Notes: a model not told the origin generated them from the letters alone. DNA of 64,000 nt from Nocardioides seonyuensis (GCF_004683965.1 NZ_CP038436.1:3720001-3784000), one strand, 5' to 3'. Positions 8,543 to 17,922 are shown, counted from the stretch's first letter. Program-made: numbers and translations.

Positions 8543-8568
8543 GGAAGGCTCCCCTAACATGGCGTGGG

Positions 8569-9387
8569 TCACGAGCGCGGACTGCGGTTGAGCACCTCGT
8601 CGCCGGAGAGATCGGTCTCGAGGCTGGCCTTCTCCCGGAACTCGTTGGCGACCTCGAACCGAAGGCGCGCCGGTCCGGCGGGCGGATCCCCGACGTCCAC
8701 CGACACGTGGCTCACGTCCTCGACGCCCAGCGTCGTGCGCGCCGCCTCCGCCGTCTCCACCAGCGCTGCGGCGTCGACGTCGGCGAGGTCCACCAGCTGC
8801 CCCTGGGGGACGCCGCCGCGGTACCAGAGCGAGAACTCCTTCCCGTCCCAGCCAAAGGTCTCCGAGTGCATGCCGTCATCGGTCGGCACGGTCACCAGCG
8901 CCCGTTCGTCGGTGATCTCGGCCTCGACGACCTCGGTGGTCCCGAAGGTGTCGTCGACCTCGTCGACCAGACGCTCGATCCCCTCCGGTGCAAGGATCGG
9001 TCCCGGGTCGTCGGGACCCGTCACGATGCCCATCACGACTGCGGCTGGAACGGTCACCGTGAGCAGCCCCAGGAGCAGCTTCATCCAGCGCGGAGTCGCG
9101 TCCCACCGCTGCTTGGACTCCCTCCAGCTCCGCGGCCGTCCGGTGAGGACGACGCTCCCCGGGGTCGAGCCACCCACATCCGGCTCAGCCAGGCGCAGGC
9201 CCGGCGGCAGCTGCAGGTCCGAGACAAGGGGCCTGAGGTCGTCGAGCCCCTCGGCGGTGAGTGCCCGGGACACGCGTTCCTCGCGCTCGGCGTCGTCGAG
9301 CTGACCCTCCACGTAGGCGGTGGTCAGCGCCTCGACCACGCGGTCTCGGTCTGCCGAGCGGGCGCGCTTCCGCTGGTGGCGGGACAT
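8569..9387 (-). CDS. DUF1707 (SHOCT-like) single-pass membrane protein
   Basis: A 272-residue protein. Residues of about 10-58 form a DUF1707 domain (RVVEALTTAYVEGQLDDAEREERV), a short helical module of unknown role common in actinobacterial membrane proteins. A Pro/Gly-rich linker leads to one hydrophobic helix around residues 100-122 (LLLGLLTVTVPAAVVMGIV), followed by an acidic extracellular-like domain of about 150 residues that I do not recognise. The gene lies between the suf block and the ABC/cta block, a place where M. tuberculosis has no counterpart. The ATG at 9387 is supported by a TAGGGT hexamer 6 bases upstream. Confidence 0.8.
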   Translation of the reverse strand: MSRHQRKRARSADRDRVVEALTTAYVEGQLDDAEREERVSRALTAEGLDDLRPLVSDLQLPPGLRLAEPDVGGSTPGSVVLTGRPRSWRESKQRWDATPRWMKLLLGLLTVTVPAAVVMGIVTGPDDPGPILAPEGIERLVDEVDDTFGTTEVVEAEITDERALVTVPTDDGMHSETFGWDGKEFSLWYRGGVPQGQLVDLADVDAAALVETAEAARTTLGVEDVSHVSVDVGDPPAGPARLRFEVANEFREKASLETDLSGDEVLNRSPRS

Positions 9388-9393
9388 GGCGGA

Positions 9394-9399
9394 ACCCTA
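9394..9399 (-). promoter_or_regulatory. -10 element (TAGGGT), leaderless DUF1707 gene
   Basis: TAGGGT on the minus strand ends 6 bases before the ATG at 9387. Confidence 0.55.
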
Positions 9400-9435
9400 G
9401 CCCCGGGCGACGCGGCGCCTGAGGCACTGCGTCCC

Positions 9436-9454
9436 CAGAGGTGTCGCCAGAGGT
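9436..9454 (+). repeat. Phased direct repeat upstream of the collagen-like gene
   Basis: CAGAGGT occurs twice, 12 bases apart (9436-9442 and 9448-9454), in the divergent spacer between the DUF1707 and collagen-like genes. It could be a tandem regulator half-site; there is no supporting evidence beyond spacing. Confidence 0.3.
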
Positions 9455-9521
9455 CTAGCCCACGATGACGTGGCCGTCGCGCGGTGTGATCCTGACAAGA
9501 CCATTCTCCCGGGAGGCACCC

Positions 9522-10211
9522 ATGCCACGTCTGCGCCAAGGGCTCTACGCCAACATCGTCTCCACGCTCGCACTCCTGCTTGCCTTGGGCGGCACCTCGT
9601 ACGCCGTAGCGAACATCACAGGCAAGGACATCAAGAACGGCTCGGTGACGGGCAAGGACCTCGCCCGCAACTCGGTCAACTCGGGCAAGGTCCGCAACGG
9701 GTCGCTCAAGGCCAAGGACTTCAAGTCGGGCGAGCTGCCGGCCGGGGCTCCTGGCGCCGCCGGACCGGCCGGACCTGCTGGGCCCGCCGGAGCGACGGGC
9801 CCAGCGGGAGCGACCGGACCCGCGGGGGCAACCGGCCCCCGGGGACCCTCCGCCGCGTTCACGGCTGCGAACGCCGCCCCGACGAGCATCCAGAGCGAGA
9901 CCAACGTGGTGACGTTGTCGTTGCCGGCCGGGTCCTACGTCCTCAACGCGAAGGCCACCATCACCAACAGCTACACCGGCGAGGTGCTGACCCGGTGCCG
10001 TCTCGTCGCGGGCGCGAGCGAGGACGTGGCCAGGGCAAGCCTCACCACCCCCACCGCTGCCGGAGGCAATGTCGAGACGCTGCCGATGACGCTCACGCAC
10101 ACCTTCGAGTCCGCCGGGGAGGCTCTGCTCAGGTGCTACAACTTCGGTGCCGCCGGACACTCCGAGCACGCCCGGATCACGGCCGTCCAGGTGGCCTCGA
10201 TCACCCCCTGA
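9522..10211 (+). CDS. Collagen-like secreted or surface-anchored protein
   Basis: A 229-residue protein. Residues 5-28 (LYANIVSTLALLLALGGTSYAV) form a signal peptide or membrane anchor. Three 10-residue units follow (IKNGSVTGKD, LARNSVNSGK, VRNGSLKAKD), then 12 Gly-X-Y triplets at about residues 76-111 rich in GPA/GAT, and a C-terminal domain of about 115 residues with two Cys that may form a globular trimerisation head. This layout (repeat stalk, collagen triple helix, globular head) recurs in actinobacterial surface proteins of unknown role. The ATG at 9522 has a GGGAGG ribosome site 7 bases upstream; an in-frame upstream ATG at 9465 adds 19 residues without a site. Confidence 0.82.
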   Translation: MPRLRQGLYANIVSTLALLLALGGTSYAVANITGKDIKNGSVTGKDLARNSVNSGKVRNGSLKAKDFKSGELPAGAPGAAGPAGPAGPAGATGPAGATGPAGATGPRGPSAAFTAANAAPTSIQSETNVVTLSLPAGSYVLNAKATITNSYTGEVLTRCRLVAGASEDVARASLTTPTAAGGNVETLPMTLTHTFESAGEALLRCYNFGAAGHSEHARITAVQVASITP

Positions 10212-10239
10212 CGCGGCAAGCGGGTCCACCCGGACCCCT

Positions 10240-10272
10240 GGCACGCCCGGCTCCGTAGACTCCGGGCGTGCC
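10240..10272 (+). promoter_or_regulatory. Perfect 11-bp inverted repeat spanning the ABC operon start
   Basis: GGCACGCCCGG (10240-10250) and CCGGGCGTGCC (10262-10272) are perfect inverted repeats separated by 11 bases. The putative -10 lies in the loop and the GTG start codon in the right arm. It could be an operator for a dimeric repressor, a hairpin at the 5' end of the mRNA, or the terminator of the collagen-like gene. Confidence 0.6.
10256..10261 (+). promoter_or_regulatory. -10 element (TAGACT), leaderless ABC-ctaA operon
   Basis: TAGACT ends 6 bases before the GTG at 10268. It sits exactly in the loop of the inverted repeat at 10240-10272. Confidence 0.6.
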
Positions 10273-11203
10273 TGCCGACTCCCCCGCCGTCGAGATCGAC
10301 GGCCTGGTGATGGCCTACGGCGCCAAGACGGCCGTCGACGGCCTCTCCCTCCGAGTCGAGCGCGGCACGGTCACCGCCGTCCTCGGCCCGAACGGTGCCG
10401 GCAAGACCACCACCCTGGAGACGTGCGAAGGCTACCGTCGGCCGCAGGCGGGCGTCGTACGCGTGCTCGGCCTCGACCCTCAGCGACAGCGCGGCGCCCT
10501 CCTCCCGCGGATCGGCGTGATGCTCCAGTCGGGCGGCGCCTGGTCCGGGGTGCGGGCGGTCGAGATGCTCGACCACGTCGCTGCCATGCATGCACACCCG
10601 CTCCCCACCCCCGTCCTCGTGGAGCGCCTCGGGCTCGGTGACTGCGGCAAGACTCCCTACCGGCGACTCTCCGGGGGCCAGCAGCAGCGGCTCGGGCTGG
10701 CGATGGCACTGGTCGGGCGGCCCGAGCTGGTCTTCGTGGACGAGCCGACGGCCGGCATGGACCCCCAGGCACGACGCACCACCTGGGACCTCCTCGAGGA
10801 GGTGCGCGCCGACGGGGTGACCGTCGTGCTCACCACCCATCACATGGACGAGGCCGAGCACCTCGCAGACCACATCCACATCATCGACCACGGTCGACTG
10901 ATAGCCACTGGCACCCCTTCCGAGCTGACTCGTGGCGGGAGCACTGCCACCATCCGCCTCGTGGTCAACCGGCCGTTCCCGGAGTCAGCACCCGAGTCGC
11001 TGCGCACCGAGCTCGGGCCCGGCACGGAGATCCGCCAGCTCGACGCGGTGAGCATGCTCATCAGCGGCCCTGCGGATCCCACCACCCTGGGCCGGGTGTC
11101 ACGCTGGTGCGAGGCCCACGACGTGCTCCCGCAGACGCTGACCCTGGGGCAGCGCAACCTCGAGGACGTCTTCCTCGAGCTGACCGGGCGAGGGCTCTCG
11201 TGA
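10268..11203 (+). CDS. ABC transporter ATP-binding protein (exporter, DrrA-like)
   Basis: A 311-residue ATPase. Walker A GPNGAGKTTT (about residue 41), Q-loop MLQSGG, signature LSGGQQQR and Walker B LVFVDEPTAGMD are intact, followed by the H-loop TTHHMDEAE. The C-terminal 80 residues form the extra domain common in multidrug/lipid exporters of the DrrA/CcmA type. It overlaps the permease gene (GTGA) and the permease overlaps ctaA, so the three are one unit. This mirrors Rv1458c-Rv1457c-Rv1456c in M. tuberculosis. Substrate unknown; the link to ctaA suggests a role in cytochrome oxidase or heme handling, by inference. Confidence 0.9.
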   Translation: MPADSPAVEIDGLVMAYGAKTAVDGLSLRVERGTVTAVLGPNGAGKTTTLETCEGYRRPQAGVVRVLGLDPQRQRGALLPRIGVMLQSGGAWSGVRAVEMLDHVAAMHAHPLPTPVLVERLGLGDCGKTPYRRLSGGQQQRLGLAMALVGRPELVFVDEPTAGMDPQARRTTWDLLEEVRADGVTVVLTTHHMDEAEHLADHIHIIDHGRLIATGTPSELTRGGSTATIRLVVNRPFPESAPESLRTELGPGTEIRQLDAVSMLISGPADPTTLGRVSRWCEAHDVLPQTLTLGQRNLEDVFLELTGRGLS

Positions 11204-11997
11204 CCACCCGCACGGCCGAGGGCACCTTCGCGCCGCATCCCGGTGGCGCGCCCCTGGCGTCCCAGGTCCGCGCCCAGGCCACCATGGAGGCGCGGCTCAT
11301 GCTGCGCAACGGCGAGCAGCTGCTGCTCGCCCTCGTCATCCCGGTCATGGCACTCGTCGGAGGCGTCGCCGGCGCCGAACGCCTCGGGATCGACCTCGAC
11401 GGCCACCGGCCGGTCGACGTCCTCACCCCGGGCGTGCTCGCCCTCGCCGTGATGTCGACCGCCTTCACCTCGATCGCCATCGCGACCGGCTTCGAGAGGC
11501 GCTACGGCGTGATCAAGCGGCTCGGTGCCTCGCCCCTCCCCCGGCACGGGCTGCTGCTCGGCAAGGTGGTCGCCCTCCTCAACGTCGTGGCGCTACAGCT
11601 CGTGCTCCTGGTGGTCGTCGGCCTCACCCTCGGGTGGGAGCCGTCCTCACTGAGCCCTGCGATCTCGGTGGGTGCAACGGCGCTCGCCGTCGCCACCGGC
11701 ACCTGGGCGTTCGCCTCGTTGGGACTCTTCGTGGCCGGTGTGATGCGCGCCGAGGCGACGCTCGCCCTCGCCAACCTCGTCTACCTCCTGATGATGGCCG
11801 GCGGGGGCGTGGTCCTCCCCACGTCCTCCTACGGACAGGCGGCCGTGTTCATCCAGTGGCTCCCCTCGGCCGCGCTGGGCGATGCCATGCGTGCCGCCCT
11901 GCTCGACGCCTCGGTCGACGGACGCGCGGTCGTCATCCTCCTGGCATGGGCCGTCCTGGGGACCCTGCTCACCGCGAGGACCTTCTCGTGGGAGTGA
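11200..11997 (+). CDS. ABC transporter permease (ABC-2 type)
   Basis: A 265-residue integral membrane protein with about six hydrophobic segments (for example LLLALVIPVMALVGGVAG, VVALLNVVALQLVLLVVVGL and the C-terminal VVILLAWAVLGTLL). The motif RRYGVIKRLGASPLPR between helices two and three is typical of ABC-2 permeases coupled to DrrA-like ATPases. The GTG at 11200 overlaps the ATPase stop (GTGA) and is preferred to a frame that extends back to 11107. It should form the exporter channel with the preceding ATPase. Confidence 0.88.
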   Translation: MTTRTAEGTFAPHPGGAPLASQVRAQATMEARLMLRNGEQLLLALVIPVMALVGGVAGAERLGIDLDGHRPVDVLTPGVLALAVMSTAFTSIAIATGFERRYGVIKRLGASPLPRHGLLLGKVVALLNVVALQLVLLVVVGLTLGWEPSSLSPAISVGATALAVATGTWAFASLGLFVAGVMRAEATLALANLVYLLMMAGGGVVLPTSSYGQAAVFIQWLPSAALGDAMRAALLDASVDGRAVVILLAWAVLGTLLTARTFSWE

Positions 11998-12932
11998 CCG
12001 AACGCCTCGCGCCCCTGGCCCGCTGGCTCTGGCCACTCGCGATCGCCAACCTGCTCGCCAACATCGGCATCGTCGTCACGGGCGCCGCCGTGCGGCTCAC
12101 CGGATCTGGGCTCGGCTGCCCCACGTGGCCGCGATGCACGGAGGAGTCCTACGTCGCCCACGGCGAGCTGGGGATCAACGGCGCCATCGAGTTCGGCAAC
12201 CGGCTGCTGACCTTCGCCCTCGCGGCCGTGGCCATCCTCTGCTTCCTCGCCGCGGTCGGCGCCCGGCACCGGCGAGCCACGCGCCTGTCGCTCGTGATCG
12301 GGCTCGGCATCCCGCTGCAGGCCCTCATCGGCGGGGTCACCGTGCTCACCGACCTCAACCCGTGGGTCGTCGCAGGGCATTTCATGGCCTCGATGTTCAT
12401 CATCATGGTGTGCGTCGCGCTCCTCGACGAGCTGCGCAGCCCCGAGCGCGGGCTGGCGTCCCGCCCGCAGCGAGCCCTCGCGTTCGCCACGCTGGGGATG
12501 GGCTGGGTCGTGCTCTACCTCGGCACCGTCGTCACCGGCGCAGGACCGCACGCCGGTGACGCCCACGCACGCCGCAACGGGCTGGATCCCGCGGCTGCCT
12601 CGCAGTCCCACGCCTTCGCGGTCTACGTCCTGGTGGCCCTGACCGTCGTCCTCCTCGTCGTAGCGCTCCGTGCAGGCGACCGGTGGCTGGCCCTCGTCAC
12701 CGGGCTGGTCCTCGGCATCGAGCTGCTCCAAGGAGTCCTCGGCTGGGTCCAGTACCTCCTGGACCTCCCGGTCGGCCTGGTCGCGTTGCACATGCTCGGA
12801 GCCGGCCTGCTCGCGGCCGGCCTCGCACGGATCGCGCTGGCCGTTCTGCCCCACCGGACCGATCACGAGCCGCGGGCCGACGACACCGTCCAGACCACGC
12901 CGGCGACCCGCGCGTCCACCGACGAGGGCTGA
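11994..12932 (+). CDS. ctaA: CtaA, heme A synthase
   Basis: A 312-residue protein with eight predicted membrane helices. It converts heme O to heme A for the aa3-type cytochrome oxidase. GLGCPTWPRC holds the conserved Cys pair of the first extracellular loop, IEFGNRLL carries the conserved Glu, and His residues occur in AGHFMASM, SQSHAFAVY and LHMLGAG. As in other actinobacterial enzymes, Asn stands in the IEFGNR motif where Bacillus CtaA has a His. The GTG at 11994 overlaps the permease stop (GTGA); a second in-frame GTG at 11988 is possible. The His/Arg-rich C-terminal tail of about 30 residues is probably cytoplasmic. Confidence 0.88.
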   Translation: MTERLAPLARWLWPLAIANLLANIGIVVTGAAVRLTGSGLGCPTWPRCTEESYVAHGELGINGAIEFGNRLLTFALAAVAILCFLAAVGARHRRATRLSLVIGLGIPLQALIGGVTVLTDLNPWVVAGHFMASMFIIMVCVALLDELRSPERGLASRPQRALAFATLGMGWVVLYLGTVVTGAGPHAGDAHARRNGLDPAAASQSHAFAVYVLVALTVVLLVVALRAGDRWLALVTGLVLGIELLQGVLGWVQYLLDLPVGLVALHMLGAGLLAAGLARIALAVLPHRTDHEPRADDTVQTTPATRASTDEG

Positions 12933-12952
12933 GCGCGGAGTTGGATGGCCGC

Positions 12953-13519
12953 ATGGACGAGATCCCACTGACCAACCGATGGGTCGCGTCGGCTGGCTCA
13001 GCCCGCAGCGCCACGGCCTCCTACATCGGCTTCGCAGCGCGCAACCGACGCCTCCTGGTCATCGTGGGGTTGACGTGGCTCCCGTTCTCGGTCCTCTTCG
13101 GCGCCTCCTTCGCCGGGCACCCCACCTTGGCCGCACGCCTGATGTGGGGCCCGGTCTACGCGCTCGTTCCCACCGCCTTCGTCTATGTCGCGGTGTTGAC
13201 GATCCTGTACCTCCAGACCAGCACGAGCTTCCGTCAACGACTGAGGGCAGGCGTCGAGCTGGCCAGCGGCTTCGGCGAGGACGCCGTCCTGCTCGTGGGG
13301 CCCTCCGGAGAGCACCGCCTGGCACGTGAGTGGATTGCGTCGGTCCAGCCGCGCGGCGACTGGGTCCTCATGCGCCAGCGGGCCTCCGCGATCATCACGG
13401 TGTGGCCGCGGGCGCTGTTCCCGGACGAGGACCTGGCCCGGCTCACGGGAGGCCCGCTTCCCCGCAGGATTCGGTCAGCCGAGCAGCGGGTCGAGGGCGA
13501 CCGCGACGAAGAGCAGTGA
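12953..13519 (+). CDS. YcxB-like two-helix membrane protein
   Basis: A 188-residue protein. Two hydrophobic stretches near residues 29-49 and 62-82 (LVIVGLTWLPFSVLFGASF; ALVPTAFVYVAVLTILYL) are followed by a soluble domain resembling the YcxB-like C-terminal domain: a framework like WIASVQPRGDWVLMR and ITVWPRALF. Function of this family is unknown. It starts 20 bases after ctaA and its last 45 bases overlap the 3' end of convergent ctaB. The ATG at 12953 was chosen over an in-frame TTG at 12941. Confidence 0.65.
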   Translation: MDEIPLTNRWVASAGSARSATASYIGFAARNRRLLVIVGLTWLPFSVLFGASFAGHPTLAARLMWGPVYALVPTAFVYVAVLTILYLQTSTSFRQRLRAGVELASGFGEDAVLLVGPSGEHRLAREWIASVQPRGDWVLMRQRASAIITVWPRALFPDEDLARLTGGPLPRRIRSAEQRVEGDRDEEQ

Positions 13520-14452
13520 GAGGTAGAGGTTGGATGCGTGGAACAGGCGCATCGGGTTGATCTCGGCCAGTGCGTCGGAGGAACGGGCTCGCGACCACAT
13601 CTTGTGGGCCTCGACCAGGAAGACCGCACCCAGCACGGCGGCGGCCACGGGGTAGACGAGGCTGGTGCCCGCCACCGGCCACAGGAGCAGCGACGTCACC
13701 ACCATGACCCAGCTGTAGAGCACGATCTGACGACCCACCTCCCCGGCGGGCTTGACCACCGGAAGCATGGGCACGTCGACGTTGGCGTAGTCCTCCCGGT
13801 AGCGCAGCGCCAGCGCCCACGTGTGGGGAGGCGTCCAGAAGAAGACCACCATGAACAGCACGACCGGTGTCCAGGCCAGCTCACCGGTGACGGCGGTCCA
13901 GCCGATCAGCGTCGGGAAGCAGCCCGCGATCCCGCCCCAGACGATGTTCTGCGTCGTACGGCGCTTGAGGAGCATCGTGTAGACGAACACGTAGAACGCG
14001 ATCGCCGTCACGGACAGCAGCGCGGAGAGCCCGTTGACGCCGAGGTAGAGCACGATGGTCGAGCCGATCCCCAGGACGAAGCCGAAGACCAGCGCCGCGA
14101 GCGGGGAGACGATGTGCCGTGGCAGGGCCCGTCGCCGGGTGCGGCGCATCTGCTCGTCGATGTCGCGGTCGTAGACGCAGTTGAACACCGACGCCGAGCC
14201 CGCCGAGAGGGTTCCTCCCAGGACCGTCCAGACGACGGTGCCCAGCTCGGGGACACCGCGCGCGGCGTAGAACATCACCGGGACGGTGGTGAGCAGCAGG
14301 AGCTCGATCACCCTCGGCTTGGTGAGGCCGACGTAGGCGCCGATGACGTCGCGCCACGACTTGCGACCCGCGTCGACGGGAGCTTCCGGAGCTGAGCCGT
14401 CGCCGGGTGGCGTCCGCGCAGCGGCGGAAGCCTGTCGGCCGGCATGAGACAC
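13475..14452 (-). CDS. ctaB: CtaB, protoheme IX farnesyltransferase (heme O synthase)
   Basis: A 325-residue UbiA-family prenyltransferase that attaches farnesyl to heme b, making the substrate of CtaA. The first Asp-rich motif is NCVYDRDIDEQMRRT and the second YREDYANVDVPML; both bind Mg-farnesyl diphosphate. Eight or nine hydrophobic helices follow a polar N-terminus of about 30 residues. The divergent neighbour is tkt, as in M. tuberculosis (Rv1451/Rv1449c). Its 3' end overlaps the YcxB-like gene by 45 bases on opposite strands, leaving no space for a terminator. Confidence 0.93.
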   Translation of the reverse strand: MSHAGRQASAAARTPPGDGSAPEAPVDAGRKSWRDVIGAYVGLTKPRVIELLLLTTVPVMFYAARGVPELGTVVWTVLGGTLSAGSASVFNCVYDRDIDEQMRRTRRRALPRHIVSPLAALVFGFVLGIGSTIVLYLGVNGLSALLSVTAIAFYVFVYTMLLKRRTTQNIVWGGIAGCFPTLIGWTAVTGELAWTPVVLFMVVFFWTPPHTWALALRYREDYANVDVPMLPVVKPAGEVGRQIVLYSWVMVVTSLLLWPVAGTSLVYPVAAAVLGAVFLVEAHKMWSRARSSDALAEINPMRLFHASNLYLSLLFVAVALDPLLG

Positions 14453-14544
14453 GGTGGAACCTCACGGGTGGGACCTGAGCGGGAGTCGGACGAGGGGCAG
14501 GAGGACCACCCTCGGGCGGGGTCGAGTCTAGCCCGGCACGGGGA

Positions 14545-14550
14545 TAGGCT
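14545..14550 (+). promoter_or_regulatory. Possible -10 (TAGGCT) of the tkt operon
   Basis: TAGGCT in the ctaB-tkt divergent spacer would start transcription near 14557 and give an untranslated leader of about 65 bases before the tkt GTG. No clear -35 is visible. Confidence 0.4.
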
Positions 14551-14623
14551 CGCATCGGTGCCCTGCGCCGGACCTTGTGATCCTGACTTCACCGACTCAG
14601 TCCGCCATGACGAGAGGACCCCC

Positions 14624-16738
14624 GTGACACCCAGCAAGATCGCCCTTCCCGCCAAGCTCGAGTGGACAGAGCTCGACGAGCGCGCGGTCGACACCGTCAG
14701 GGTGCTCGCCATGGACGCGGTCCAGAAGGTCGGAAACGGTCACCCCGGCACCGCCATGAGCCTGGCACCCGCGGCCTACCTGCTCTTCCAGAAGGTGATG
14801 CGACACAACCCCGCCGATCCCGACTGGAGCGGGCGTGACCGCTTCGTCCTCTCCTGTGGGCACTCCAGCCTGACTCTCTACATCCAGCTCTACCTCGGCG
14901 GCTGGGGCCTCGAGCTCGACGACATCAAGGCGCTCCGCACGTGGGGCTCCAAGACGCCCGGCCACCCGGAGTACGGCCACACGGCCGGTGTCGAGACCAC
15001 CACCGGGCCGCTGGGGCAGGGCATCGGCAACGCCGTCGGCATGGCCATGGCTGCCAGGCGCGAGCGCGGGATGCTCGACCCCAACCCCGTCGAGGGCGAG
15101 TCGGTGTTCGACCACCAGATCTACGCCCTCTGCAGCGACGGCGACATCGAGGAGGGCGTGAGCGCCGAGGCCTCTGCCATCGCCGGCGTCCAGCAGCTGG
15201 GCAACCTCACGGTCATCTACGACGCCAACCGCATCTCCATCGAGGACGACACCGACATCGCGCTCGGCGAGGACGTCGGCGCCCGCTACGAGGCCTACGG
15301 CTGGCACGTGCAGACCGTCGACTGGACCCGCGACGAGTCGGGCTACGTCGAGGACGTCCCCGCGCTCTACGAGGCGATCCGCAAGGCACACGCCGTCACC
15401 GACCGGCCCAGCTTCATCGTCTTGCGCACGATCATCGCCTGGCCGGCACCCACCCTGCAGAACACCGGCAAGAGCCACGGCTCGGCGCTCGGCGAGGAGG
15501 AGGTCGCAGCCACCAAGGAGATCCTCGGCTTCGACCCGACGAAGACCTTCGAGGTCTCCCCCGAGGTCATCGAGCACACCCGACAGGCGGTGGTGCGCGG
15601 GAAGGCCGCGCAGTCCGCGTGGGACGAGCAGTTCACCCGCTGGGCCGCCAAGCCCTCAGCAGATCCCGAGCTCTACACCCGCATGCAGACCCGCAGCCTG
15701 CCCCAGGGATGGGACGCCGACCTGCCGGTGTTCGAGGCCGACGAGAAGGGCGTGGCGACGCGCGTGGCCTCGGGCAAGACGATCAACGCCGTCGCCCCGG
15801 TGATGCCCGAGCTGTGGGGCGGCTCCGCCGACCTGGCCGGTTCCAACAACACCACCATCGACGGTGTCCCCTCGTTCCTGCCCAAGGACCGCTCCACCAA
15901 GATGTTCCAGGGCGACCCCTACGCCGGCCGGGTGCTCCACTTCGGCATCCGCGAGCACGCGATGGGCGCGATCATGAACGGCATCGCCTCCCACGGAGGC
16001 ACCCGCGTCTTCGGCGGCACGTTCCTCACGTTCTCCGACTACATGCGCCCGGCGGTGCGACTCGCGGCGCTCATGCAGCTGCCGGTGACCTACGTGTGGA
16101 CCCACGACTCGATCGGTCTCGGTGAGGACGGTCCGACCCACCAGCCCATCGAGCACCTCGCGGCTCTGCGTGCCATCCCCGGGCTCGACGTCGTACGCCC
16201 CGCGGACGCCAACGAGACCGTCGCCGCCTGGAAGGCCGTGCTCGAGCGCAACGACCGGCCGGCCGGCCTGTGCCTGAGCCGCCAGAACGTCCCCACGTTC
16301 CCGCGGGGCGCGGACGGCTACACCGACACCAGCAAGGTCCACCGTGGCGCCTACGTCCTGCTCGACACCGACGGGATCCCCGACGTCGTGCTCATCGGCA
16401 CCGGCTCGGAGGTGCAGCTCGCCGTCCGGGCGCGCGAGCTCCTCGCCGCCGAGGGCATCGCAGCCCGCGTGGTGTCGATGCCGTGCCGCGAGTGGTACGA
16501 CGAGCAGGAGACGTCCTACCAGGAGATGGTCATCCCGCCGACCGTGAAGGCGCGCGTCAGCGTCGAGGCCGGCATTGCCCAGGGGTGGCGCGAGGTCGTC
16601 GGCGACCACGGCCGCATCGTCTCGATCGAGCACTACGGCGCATCGGCCGACTACCAGCGCATCTACTCCGAGTTCGGCGTCACGGCCGAGGCGGTCGCGC
16701 AGGCTGCCCGCGACAGCATCGCCGCCACGGAGGCCTGA
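14624..16738 (+). CDS. tkt: Transketolase
   Basis: A 704-residue thiamine-diphosphate enzyme moving two-carbon units between pentose-phosphate and glycolytic sugars. N-terminal [13 protein letters not shown], the ThDP motif beginning [10 protein letters not shown] (about residue 172), and [19 protein letters not shown] of the pyrimidine domain are all intact; a C-terminal domain closes the protein. The GTG at 14624 follows a GAGAGGAC ribosome site. First gene of tkt-tal-pgi-zwf-opcA-pgl, so oxidative and non-oxidative branches are made together. Confidence 0.95.
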   Translation: MTPSKIALPAKLEWTELDERAVDTVRVLAMDAVQKVGNGHPGTAMSLAPAAYLLFQKVMRHNPADPDWSGRDRFVLSCGHSSLTLYIQLYLGGWGLELDDIKALRTWGSKTPGHPEYGHTAGVETTTGPLGQGIGNAVGMAMAARRERGMLDPNPVEGESVFDHQIYALCSDGDIEEGVSAEASAIAGVQQLGNLTVIYDANRISIEDDTDIALGEDVGARYEAYGWHVQTVDWTRDESGYVEDVPALYEAIRKAHAVTDRPSFIVLRTIIAWPAPTLQNTGKSHGSALGEEEVAATKEILGFDPTKTFEVSPEVIEHTRQAVVRGKAAQSAWDEQFTRWAAKPSADPELYTRMQTRSLPQGWDADLPVFEADEKGVATRVASGKTINAVAPVMPELWGGSADLAGSNNTTIDGVPSFLPKDRSTKMFQGDPYAGRVLHFGIREHAMGAIMNGIASHGGTRVFGGTFLTFSDYMRPAVRLAALMQLPVTYVWTHDSIGLGEDGPTHQPIEHLAALRAIPGLDVVRPADANETVAAWKAVLERNDRPAGLCLSRQNVPTFPRGADGYTDTSKVHRGAYVLLDTDGIPDVVLIGTGSEVQLAVRARELLAAEGIAARVVSMPCREWYDEQETSYQEMVIPPTVKARVSVEAGIAQGWREVVGDHGRIVSIEHYGASADYQRIYSEFGVTAEAVAQAARDSIAATEA

Positions 16739-16806
16739 CCCGGCGTATCCCGGGCGCCGCCCAGGGCACACACGAAGCATGTCCACCATCGAACTGGAGG
16801 AACCAC

Positions 16807-17922
16807 ATGTCTGACCGTATGAAGGCCCTGGCGGACGCGGGGGTGTCGATCTGGCTCGACGACCTGTCCCGCGAGCTCATCGAGACCGGGCGCCTCGCAG
16901 ACCTGATGAAGGAGCGCTCCGTCGTCGGGGTGACCACCAACCCGTCGATCTTCGCCGCGGCCCTGGCGGAGGGCGAGCGCTACGACGACCAGGTGCGCGA
17001 CCTCGCGGCCGAGGGTGCTGACGTCGACACGGTGGTCTTCGAGCTCACCACGACCGACGTCCGGAACGCCTGCGACATCATGCGGCCCGCCTACGACGCC
17101 TCCGACGGTGTCGACGGGCGGGTCTCGATCGAGGTGGCGCCGACGCTGGCCTTCGACACCACCGCGACCCTCGAGTCGGCGCGCGCCCTGTGGAACGAGG
17201 TCGATCGCCCCAACCTGTTCATCAAGATCCCGGCCACGACCGAAGGAGCGCCGGCGATCACCGACGCCCTAGGCGACGGCATCAGCATCAACGTGACGCT
17301 GATCTTCGGCCTCGAGCGCTACCAGGGCGTGATGGAGGCCTACGTGACAGGTCTGGAGAAGGCCAGGGACGCAGGCCAGGACCTCTCGAGCATCCACTCG
17401 GTGGCCTCCTTCTTCGTCTCGCGCGTCGACACGGAGATAGACAAGCGGCTCGAGAACATCGGCTCGGCCGAGGCGCTCGCCCTGCGCGGCAAGGCTGGTG
17501 TCGCCAACGCCGTGCTGGCCCACAAGGCCTACAGCGAATTCTTCGCCGGCGACCGCTGGGAGGCGCTCGCAGAGGCCGGTGCCAACACCCAGCGCCCGCT
17601 CTGGGCCTCCACGGGCGTCAAGAATCCCGACTACCCCGACACGATGTACGTCAGCGACCTGGTCGTCCCCAACTCCGTCAACACCATGCCGGGCAAGACG
17701 ATGGAGGCGTTCGCCGACCACGGTGAGGTCACCGGCGACATGGTTTCGGGCAGCTACGACCGGGCGCAACAGGTCATGGACCAGCTGTCCGAGGTCGGCG
17801 TCGACTACGACGACGTCATCGCCACCCTCGAGCAGGAGGGCGTCGAGAAGTTCGAGAAGTCGTGGGCCGAGCTGCTGGAGACCGTCGGCGACCAGCTGGA
17901 GGCGGCCAGGAGCCGGTCATGA
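16807..17922 (+). CDS. tal: Transaldolase
   Basis: A 371-residue TIM-barrel transaldolase of the long actinobacterial/cyanobacterial type. The Schiff-base lysine is in [12 protein letters not shown] (Lys140 by my count). Other family blocks are GVTTNPSIF near the N-terminus, [13 protein letters not shown] and [11 protein letters not shown]. It transfers dihydroxyacetone units between sedoheptulose-7-P and glyceraldehyde-3-P. The ATG at 16807 has a CTGGAGGAA ribosome site and lies 68 bases after tkt; its stop overlaps pgi (ATGA). Confidence 0.95.
   Translation: MSDRMKALADAGVSIWLDDLSRELIETGRLADLMKERSVVGVTTNPSIFAAALAEGERYDDQVRDLAAEGADVDTVVFELTTTDVRNACDIMRPAYDASDGVDGRVSIEVAPTLAFDTTATLESARALWNEVDRPNLFIKIPATTEGAPAITDALGDGISINVTLIFGLERYQGVMEAYVTGLEKARDAGQDLSSIHSVASFFVSRVDTEIDKRLENIGSAEALALRGKAGVANAVLAHKAYSEFFAGDRWEALAEAGANTQRPLWASTGVKNPDYPDTMYVSDLVVPNSVNTMPGKTMEAFADHGEVTGDMVSGSYDRAQQVMDQLSEVGVDYDDVIATLEQEGVEKFEKSWAELLETVGDQLEAARSRS

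Noticed and set aside
9745..9855. Short tandem repeats resembling a CRISPR or minisatellite
   Set aside because: They encode Gly-X-Y triplets in frame and have no spacer structure.
14453..14623. Riboswitch in the tkt leader
   Set aside because: The leader is about 65 bases with no conserved aptamer pattern that I can recognise.
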